Positions 28,751 through 32,837 of a DNA stretch of 32,837 nucleotides are shown piece after piece; within the stretch, counting starts at the first letter, position 1, and the number at the start of each line of letters is the position of its first letter. This DNA comes from a virus. Below the pieces are notes generated by a model that worked only from the letters and a program-made list of their open reading frames with translations, was not told the origin of the DNA and made no database searches. Position numbers and translations under genes: made by a program. Where the stretch lies: positions 1 through 32,837 of the IMG/VR virus record IMGVR_UViG_3300043446_002218, one strand, 5' to 3'.

Positions 28751-29662
28751 TCATCCAGCGCCCCGGTCGTGCGCTGTAGGCGATCCTGGCGCGTTCTGGG
28801 CGGTGTCATACACGCCGTCGACAATGCGGTCGGCGTTCAGGTTGATGACCGACTCGAGCAGCGAGGCCAAGCGAGGCGGCGGCAGGCCCTCACCCTTGTG
28901 CCGGTCGAGCACCTCGTCAATCAACGCGCCAATCCGATCAACGTGAACATACTGATCGACAACTTGCATCAAACCTTCGCACTCCGTAGTTACTTCATAC
29001 CCCTTTGCCTTTAGTGTGATTGCGCAACCTTTTGTAGGCCTATTGCCTATTTTTTGAGCATCTTCACACTCGCCACTTTCAGGTTGTCTATGTGGCCGCT
29101 TCTTGAGGCCTTCCCTGATCCGTTTGACTGCCAGCGTTTCGCCCTTCGGCATGGTGTATCTCCTGGTCGGTTGTTGGTTGACCACGGGCTTGACGATGCC
29201 TGCCAGCATCTCCGCGATCATCTGTTGCTGCTTCTTCGGTGGGATCGACTGCATCTTCTCCTCGAGCTCCTTCAAGAATGGTGGCCGTGCGTCCTCTGTG
29301 GTGCTGGCCACCGCGATGGCGTCCAGCGTGCCGATCTGCGGGTCGTAGATCACCCTGATCGTGTCCCCGGTGTATCCCTTGAACCCCTTGCGGATCACCT
29401 CGATGTACCCGTGATCCTTCAGCTGCTTGACGTGCTTGTTGACCGCCTGGCGTCGGATGCCGGACTCCTGGGCGATCCGCTGCTGCGTCACCCAGGTGAT
29501 CCCGGCCCGGTTCGCCCAACTGCAGACCTTCGCCAGAGTCCTGACCGCACCATCTGTCAGCCTGCGGTCTTCCAGTGCCCTGATCGGGATCACTGCGAAC
29601 ATCCGACGTGATGGCGGCTTCTGCTTGACCCTGGCCTGCTTTGGGAGCCTGAGCTCAGTCAT
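28751..29662 (-). CDS. Winged-helix DNA-binding protein, probable replication initiator or regulator
   Basis: A 303-residue protein. After a basic start, residues 25-105 form a winged-helix domain (LTDGAVRTLAKVCSWANRAG, then WVTQQRIAQESGIRRQAVNK and HVKQLKDHGYIEVI) like the N-terminal domains of plasmid or phage replication initiators and lambda O-type proteins. A helical middle is followed by a basic stretch (AVKRIREGLKKRPHRQ) and a C-terminal helical domain. I see no helicase or primase motif. The ATG at 29,660-29,662 follows GAGGACGGGG and overlaps the previous gene by 8 bp; the frame is open further upstream. Direct repeats after its stop may be its target. Confidence 0.72.
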   Translation of the reverse strand: MTELRLPKQARVKQKPPSRRMFAVIPIRALEDRRLTDGAVRTLAKVCSWANRAGITWVTQQRIAQESGIRRQAVNKHVKQLKDHGYIEVIRKGFKGYTGDTIRVIYDPQIGTLDAIAVASTTEDARPPFLKELEEKMQSIPPKKQQQMIAEMLAGIVKPVVNQQPTRRYTMPKGETLAVKRIREGLKKRPHRQPESGECEDAQKIGNRPTKGCAITLKAKGYEVTTECEGLMQVVDQYVHVDRIGALIDEVLDRHKGEGLPPPRLASLLESVINLNADRIVDGVYDTAQNAPGSPTAHDRGAG

Positions 29663-29903
29663 CCCCGTCCTCGAGCCAACCTGCACCCATGCCACGCGGC
29701 ATCGGAGCCCATGCAATCACCCGCGGCCGGTCGATCGGGCTGCCTGCGCCCGCATCACGCCAGAGACGGCGCTCCCGGTCATACCAGCCAATCCAGACCT
29801 CAACCGGGTGGTCGAGCTCCACCAGCACCGTCTCATCGTCTGCCGGCAAGTGCTGCCGCGCCTTGCGCCACAGAATGAGCTCCTGCATCACTGGTCTGGC
29901 CAT
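29655..29903 (-). CDS. Small phage protein, DUF551-like
   Basis: An 82-residue protein with the pattern ETVLVELDHPVEVWIGWYDR, then WRDAGAG and VIAWAPMPRGM. The Trp-Gly-Trp-Tyr and the closing WAPMP are typical of small phage proteins related to DUF551, of unknown function. The acidic end DGDD overlaps the ribosome site and start of the winged-helix gene. Its own start lies inside the preceding zinc-protein gene. Confidence 0.72.
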   Translation of the reverse strand: MARPVMQELILWRKARQHLPADDETVLVELDHPVEVWIGWYDRERRLWRDAGAGSPIDRPRVIAWAPMPRGMGAGWLEDGDD

Positions 29904-30192
29904 TGCGCTCCTTCCACAGTTTCAGCATCACCGCCCGCAGCTGCTCCGCTGCAAGCTCCCCACGCACCCGCTGCACCTCGAGCAGGTAGCGTCGCTTCGT
30001 CCACCGTTTCGATCTCGGGCCAACACTGTCGGGCAGCCGCATGGCCCAGGTCGCTTCGCAATAGAGCCGGTACTGCTCGCTGTGGTTGCCCACCTGGCGG
30101 CCGTCCGGCAGCGTCACCAGCTTCGCGTTGTCGTGTACGTTCCCGCAGCCCATGCATGCAAGTGCCGCATAGCCACCTTCTGTTTCTGCCAC
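29833..30192 (-). CDS. Cys-containing unknown protein overlapping another frame
   Basis: A 119-residue protein. LACMGCGNVHDNAKLVTLPD, GNHSEQYRLYCEATWAMRLP and a basic helical end (SKRWTKRRYLLEVQRV) look like a real small phage protein with a CxxC and a later Cys. The GTG start at 30,190-30,192 follows GGAGGG at somewhat long spacing. Its 5' two-thirds overlap the frame 29,888-30,271 in a different phase. One of the two overlapping parts is probably non-coding, or the two are joined by a frameshift. Confidence 0.6.
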   Translation of the reverse strand: MAETEGGYAALACMGCGNVHDNAKLVTLPDGRQVGNHSEQYRLYCEATWAMRLPDSVGPRSKRWTKRRYLLEVQRVRGELAAEQLRAVMLKLWKERNGQTSDAGAHSVAQGAAALAGRR

Positions 30193-30271
30193 CGTTCAAC
30201 ACCCTCCACGCGCCACCCTCGATCGGGTTGCGCTGCTGACAGTTGCTGCACCACCGCGGCTCGTCGCTCAC
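29888..30271 (-). CDS. Zinc-finger protein whose 3' part overlaps another gene
   Basis: A 127-residue frame. Residues 1-50 look real: WCSNCQQRNPIEGGAWRVL with RRWLCGTC forms a CxxC...CxxC zinc site, and the ATG overlaps the rusA stop as ATGA. From about residue 52 onward the composition becomes Gly/Ala/Arg-rich, like a shadow of the other frame, and no clear domain is left. The gene may simply have a junk-like tail, or ribosomes may shift into the other frame, which contains its own CxxC. Confidence 0.55.
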   Translation of the reverse strand: MSDEPRWCSNCQQRNPIEGGAWRVLNGGRNRRWLCGTCMHGLRERTRQREAGDAAGRPPGGQPQRAVPALLRSDLGHAAARQCWPEIETVDEATLPARGAAGAWGACSGAAAGGDAETVEGAQWPDQ

Positions 30272-30693
30272 TCGAGCACCTCGTGCATGTAGACCTCGAC
30301 GCCAGGCTCGGTCGAATAGGCCTTGCTGACCGTCAGCCTGGCGACCTGCTTGTCATCGACGTAGGCGATGCCGTTGCAAGCGTCCAGGATGGCCTTGGCG
30401 ACGTTGTCCAGGTCAGGCTTGCCCGGCACCGCATCGCCGTTCAATGCGGCCACCTGGCGCTTCACCGTCCAACTGACAGGCACGCCGACCCGGATGTTGA
30501 TCCGCACCGCCATCGGGTGCTCTGACGGCTGCCAGGTGCCCATCGCTGACCTGCAGGCCTCGGCGACCAGGCGCTCCCATGCGACGGTCTTCGCCGGCGT
30601 GTACATGCGCGGCCGCCCGCCGATCGTGCTCACTCGAGGCCGGCCCTTGCCGACAGCCTGGCCCTCGACCGTGAAGTAGACCGCCAGGCTCAT
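30268..30693 (-). CDS. rusA: RusA-family Holliday junction resolvase
   Basis: A 141-residue endodeoxyribonuclease that cuts four-way DNA junctions made during recombination, needed before packaging of branched DNA. The motifs are clear: GKGRPR at 15-20, PDLDNVAKAILDACNG with D94, D96 and K100, and YVDDKQV with D114, which correspond to the catalytic acidic residues and lysine of RusA. It complements the YqaJ/RecT pair on the other strand. Both ends overlap neighbours as ATGA. Confidence 0.95.
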   Translation of the reverse strand: MSLAVYFTVEGQAVGKGRPRVSTIGGRPRMYTPAKTVAWERLVAEACRSAMGTWQPSEHPMAVRINIRVGVPVSWTVKRQVAALNGDAVPGKPDLDNVAKAILDACNGIAYVDDKQVARLTVSKAYSTEPGVEVYMHEVLE

Positions 30694-30893
30694 AGCGGCA
30701 GCCTGATGACGTGGCAGGAGTGATGCAGGGAGCTCTCGCGCCGCTCGCCATCGCGCAGCACTACATGCCGGGTGCCGCTGGGCGTGAAAGGCTCCCGCCG
30801 CACGAACGTGAAGACCTCCCGCGTGCGCTTCAGGATGAACCGGTCACCCGGCTGCAGATTGCGCACCCGCTTGCTAGCAACCAGGCCGCTCAC
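30690..30893 (-). CDS. Small beta-rich unknown protein
   Basis: A 67-residue basic protein with the pattern VRNLQPGDRFILKRTREVFT followed by more strands (TRHVVLRDGERRE) and a His pair near the end. Small SH3-like beta barrels of phages have this look. No family recognised. It lies between the ribbon-helix-helix gene and rusA, overlapping both by 4 bp, so it is an early gene. Confidence 0.65.
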   Translation of the reverse strand: MSGLVASKRVRNLQPGDRFILKRTREVFTFVRREPFTPSGTRHVVLRDGERRESSLHHSCHVIRLPL

Positions 30894-31078
30894 CGCCTGC
30901 CGCCCAGCATCCGGTCGATCCGATCGCGCACGTCGCTGTAGCGCGGCTGCAGGTGCTCCCGGATCAGCGCGTCGATCAGACTGGCCTTGCTGCGCCGCTG
31001 GTCTGTCGCCGCTCGGTCGAGCAGCTCATAGGTGGCCGGCCGCAGCCGCACCAGAAACGCCTTGTTCTGTTCGCTCAT
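30890..31078 (-). CDS. Ribbon-helix-helix DNA-binding protein (Arc/CopG-like)
   Basis: A 62-residue protein. A strand at FLVRLRPATYELLDRAA, then a helix and the turn RRSKASLIDALIREHL, give a ribbon-helix-helix fold, which dimerises and reads short palindromes. It is the first gene of the minus-strand unit and faces the recombinase operon across 195 bp that contains several palindromes, so it is the best candidate for a phage regulator, perhaps controlling both directions. No lambda-like CI or Cro protein is visible elsewhere. An AGATGAGGGGA site precedes the ATG. Confidence 0.8.
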   Translation of the reverse strand: MSEQNKAFLVRLRPATYELLDRAATDQRRSKASLIDALIREHLQPRYSDVRDRIDRMLGGRR

Positions 31079-31134
31079 GTTCCCCTCATCTGGAATCGCT
31101 ACGATACCAGTGACTTGGGAACTGGACTAGCCTG

Positions 31135-31166
31135 AAGTCAAAGACTTACGTTAGGGTTATCCCTAA
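31135..31166. promoter_or_regulatory. Adjacent palindromes, candidate operators
   Basis: AAGTCAAAGACTT (31,135-31,147, 5 bp arms, 3-base centre) is followed by TTAGGGTTATCCCTAA (31,151-31,166, 6 bp arms, 4-base centre), ending 22 bases before the -35 box of the rightward promoter. A third weak pair, CCAGT/ACTGG, lies at about 31,109-31,127. They fit binding sites for the adjacent ribbon-helix-helix protein. I could not find a clear leftward promoter. Confidence 0.55.
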
Positions 31167-31188
31167 TCGCTCTGTACCGTTTGGGTTG

Positions 31189-31217
31189 TTGACAGGCCAA
31201 AAAGACCGGCGTAGAGT
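31189..31217 (+). promoter_or_regulatory. Sigma70-type promoter of the recombinase-RecT operon
   Basis: A perfect -35 box TTGACA (31,189-31,194), a 17-base spacer and a -10 box TAGAGT (31,212-31,217) lead into a leader of about 50 bases before the ATG at 31,274. It should drive all plus-strand genes through the circle join to recT. Confidence 0.82.
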
Positions 31218-31273
31218 TCCGATCTGCGCTACCGCCGTGGTATCGCAAGACCACCGAGAAACAGGAGTCGAAA

Positions 31274-31537
31274 ATGAACATGGACGCAGCACTGATGACC
31301 CGCGACGAATTCATCGAGTTCGCTCACGGGATGACCAACGACGAATCAATCGCCATCCTTGCCGAGCAAGTAGCCGAGCACAACGGAGTCGTTGCGCTGT
31401 ACGGCGACGCCGGCCCAGGATCGGCTCTTCACTTGCACCGCGAGCTTGCCGATCTCCGCAGCATCGAGCGCCAACTTGCCCGCCTCGAGCGCCGCGAGCC
31501 CCGTGAGTTTTTCCTGCGCATTCGCGGAGCGCGTTGA
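31274..31537 (+). CDS. Small acidic unknown protein, first gene of the rightward operon
   Basis: An 87-residue helical protein, acidic in the first half (MTRDEFIEFAHGMTNDESIA) and basic at the end (RQLARLERREPREFFLRIRG). The ATG has an excellent site (CAGGAG, spacing about 6). As the first gene behind a strong promoter it should be expressed early and strongly, which is where phages often put host-takeover or regulatory proteins. No family recognised. Confidence 0.72.
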   Translation: MNMDAALMTRDEFIEFAHGMTNDESIAILAEQVAEHNGVVALYGDAGPGSALHLHRELADLRSIERQLARLERREPREFFLRIRGAR

Positions 31538-31539
31538 TC

Positions 31540-31653
31540 ATGCGCACCGCTGCCTTCATCGCCCTGGCGGCCGGCTTCGGTGCCGCCGCTGCAACCGGCT
31601 CACCCTGGGCGCTGCTGCCCGTTCTGCTGCTCGCGCCGTTCGTCATTCGTTGA
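31540..31653 (+). CDS. 37-residue hydrophobic membrane peptide
   Basis: A tiny frame starting two bases after the previous stop. It reads MRTAAFIALAAGFGAAAATG, then SPWALLPVLLLAPFVIR, giving one or two hydrophobic segments with basic ends. GGAG lies 11 bases upstream. The small size makes coding uncertain, but its position, tight spacing and clean membrane profile support it. No family recognised. Confidence 0.5.
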   Translation: MRTAAFIALAAGFGAAAATGSPWALLPVLLLAPFVIR

Positions 31654-31671
31654 TCCCAGAAAGAGGACGCC

Positions 31672-32328
31672 ATGACCAAGTTCGTTGCTTACTTCCGCGT
31701 ATCCACCGAACGCCAGGGCCAGTCCGGCCTTGGCCTCGAGGCCCAGCAAGCAGCTGTGAAACAATACGCCGACGCAATCATTCACAGTTTCACCGAGATC
31801 GAGTCAGGCAAACACGATGACCGGCCCCAGCTGCAGGCCGCTATCGCAATGTGCAAGCGCAGTGGCGCTGCCCTGCTGATCGCCAAGATCGACCGCCTCT
31901 CACGCCAGGCTGCGTTCCTGCTGACGCTCCGTGACTCAGGCGTGCAGATCGTCGCCGCCGACATGCCGCACGCCGGCACCCTCGAGTTCGGCATCCGCGC
32001 CGTCGTCGCCCAGCATGAGCGGGAGGAGATCAGCCGCCGCACCAAGGCAGCCCTGCAGGCCGCCAAGGCCCGCGGCGTGCGCCTGGGCTGCCCTACCCCC
32101 AGCATCGGCAGCGCAATCGGCGTGGCGGCCATCCAGGCCCGCGCTGACGCCTTTGCCGAGCGCCTGGCACCGGTCATCGCCGACATCAAGCGAGCCGGCT
32201 GCAGCACCCTGCGCGAGATCGCCGCCGCACTGCAAGCCCGCGGTGTAGCGACTCCCCGTGGCGGCACCACCTGGTCGCCGTCTCAAGTGTCCAACCTGCT
32301 TGCCAAACTGGAGACCGTCCATGCGTGA
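31672..32328 (+). CDS. Small serine recombinase (resolvase/invertase family)
   Basis: A 218-residue site-specific recombinase. Catalytic Ser11 is in YFRVSTERQ, with Arg9, Asp50-Arg51 (HDDRPQL), R75 and R78 in KIDRLSR, and the Glu/Arg helix AQHEREEISRRTKAAL near 113-128. The end is a helix-turn-helix-like recombinase segment (STLREIAAALQARGVATPRG and WSPSQVSNLL). It is much shorter than large serine integrases, which have long zinc-bearing C-termini, so resolution of multimers or DNA inversion is as likely as integration. No inverted-repeat crossover site is obvious beside it. AAGAGG precedes the ATG. Confidence 0.9.
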   Translation: MTKFVAYFRVSTERQGQSGLGLEAQQAAVKQYADAIIHSFTEIESGKHDDRPQLQAAIAMCKRSGAALLIAKIDRLSRQAAFLLTLRDSGVQIVAADMPHAGTLEFGIRAVVAQHEREEISRRTKAALQAAKARGVRLGCPTPSIGSAIGVAAIQARADAFAERLAPVIADIKRAGCSTLREIAAALQARGVATPRGGTTWSPSQVSNLLAKLETVHA

Positions 32329-32521
32329 ATCAACACCGCTGTCGAAGGTGCCGATCGGCACCCGCTGGGAGCCCCGCCCTCGCTCATCGATCACCGATGA
32401 GGAACTCTTCATCCAGGCCCACCTGCTCGCCAAACCTGCCCGCAACGGCGGCCGGATCGCCTGGGCGATTGCTTGGGTCACGGCCATTGCTGCGTACCTG
32501 GTCTTTGCGTTCACGCTGTAG
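32321..32521 (+). CDS. Small C-terminally anchored membrane protein
   Basis: A 66-residue protein with a polar, basic first half (PIGTRWEPRPRSSITDEELF) and a single C-terminal membrane helix (IAWAIAWVTAIAAYLVFAFT). The ATG at 32,321 overlaps the recombinase stop by 8 bp. Early tail-anchored proteins of phages may act on host membrane processes or exclude other phages, but nothing in the sequence proves this. The frame is open further upstream, inside the recombinase gene. Confidence 0.7.
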   Translation: MRESTPLSKVPIGTRWEPRPRSSITDEELFIQAHLLAKPARNGGRIAWAIAWVTAIAAYLVFAFTL

Positions 32522-32530
32522 GAGGCCGCC

Positions 32531-32837
32531 ATGCAACAGACCACCACCGGGCGCGAGCTCCGCGAGCAACAGCTTGCGCTCTTCAGTGTCTCGCACGCTG
32601 ATCTCCTGGAACGCTGCCGGCAACAAGCGGTGGCGATCGCCCTCAAGAGAGGGATCGTCAGCATCAACGACATCCGGGCCAGCATCGACCTGCCGCCCGG
32701 CGTCCACCCGTCAGTCCTGGGAGCGGTGTTCCGCTGCTCCCTGTTCCGCGCCATCGGCTACACCGAGGCGCTTCACCCTGCGGCTCACGCTCGAGTGATC
32801 CGCGTCTACGCCCTGAAGGAGACCTCCGATGGTCAGT
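32531..32837 (+). CDS. Small unknown protein continuing across the circle join
   Basis: The ATG at 32,531 follows GGAGG with good spacing. The frame is open to the end of the window and finishes with TAA at 127-129 of the left end, giving 102 residues on the circle. The protein is helical, starting MQQTTTGRELREQQLALFSV, with RCRQQAVAIALKRGIVSIND in the middle and a compact second half that could be a winged-helix-like fold (ASIDLPPGVHPSVLGAVFRC). I do not recognise a family. It overlaps the YqaJ gene start by 11 bp and probably works with the recombination genes. Confidence 0.75.
   Translation, partial: MQQTTTGRELREQQLALFSVSHADLLERCRQQAVAIALKRGIVSINDIRASIDLPPGVHPSVLGAVFRCSLFRAIGYTEALHPAAHARVIRVYALKETSDGQ
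32711..32837. repeat. Terminal overlap, right copy (circle closure)
   Basis: Exact copy of positions 1-127. Removing one copy gives a circle of 32,710 bp with an intact gene across the join. Confidence 0.9.

Noticed and set aside
28497-28754. 85-residue minus-strand frame in the gene-free region
   Set aside because: Low-complexity Arg/Gly-rich translation without ribosome site or coupling; more likely non-coding control DNA.
31151-31166. Partial I-SceI-like site on the minus strand (TAGGGATAAC)
   Set aside because: Only the first 10 bases of an 18-base site match; the palindrome itself explains the sequence.

Overview
The window is a complete small tailed-phage genome with a podovirus-type virion, closed on itself. 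The first 127 bases are repeated exactly as the last 127, and one reading frame runs uninterrupted across the join, so the molecule is best read as a circle of about 32,710 bp. By eye the sequence is GC-rich: a sampled line at 19,021 has 38 of 60 G+C. There are no tRNAs, CRISPR arrays, insertion sequences or ribosomal genes. The order of terminase, portal, Bbp19-like protein, scaffold, capsid and tail-tube genes resembles BPP-1-like podoviruses, and some small genes resemble families of aquatic podoviruses. A proteobacterial host is likely but unproven.

Two divergent transcription units leave a control region at 31,079-31,273. The plus-strand unit has a clear sigma70 promoter at 31,189-31,217. 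It carries an unknown gene, a membrane micro-peptide, a small serine recombinase, two small unknown genes, a YqaJ-type exonuclease and a RecT annealing protein, crossing the join and ending at 2,324. The minus-strand unit covers almost everything else. It starts with a ribbon-helix-helix protein, then RusA, zinc-binding small proteins, a winged-helix replication-type protein, an SSB-like protein with an SSB tail tip, the terminase small subunit, a chain of ATGA-coupled small genes and the terminase large subunit, which is followed by a terminator. Next come a cupin, small virion-type genes, a spike-base protein and a fibre-type protein, the portal and the scaffold. A strong terminator and a sigma70 promoter then precede the major capsid gene.

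After a probable decoration protein and a compound hairpin come the two tail-tube genes, with an HNH endonuclease gene between them. Four probable internal (ejection) proteins, a T7-type fibre N-terminal protein and a low-GC tip protein follow. The last block is a lysis cassette (XhlA-like protein, membrane proteins, 3TM holin, GH108 endolysin), whose end overlaps recT tail to tail by 18 bp.

No DNA polymerase, helicase, primase or RNA polymerase gene is visible, so the phage probably uses host replication and transcription, helped by its own initiator-like protein and recombination enzymes. The recombinase and the candidate repressor allow a temperate lifestyle but do not prove it.

The observations most worth a second look are: an endonuclease III-like helix-hairpin-helix (HhH-GPD) domain inside a putative ejected virion protein; low-GC receptor-binding tips, one with a dockerin-like calcium loop; an acidic LEDGG-repeat protein; an SSB mimic; overlapping zinc-protein frames; and the palindrome-rich control region.
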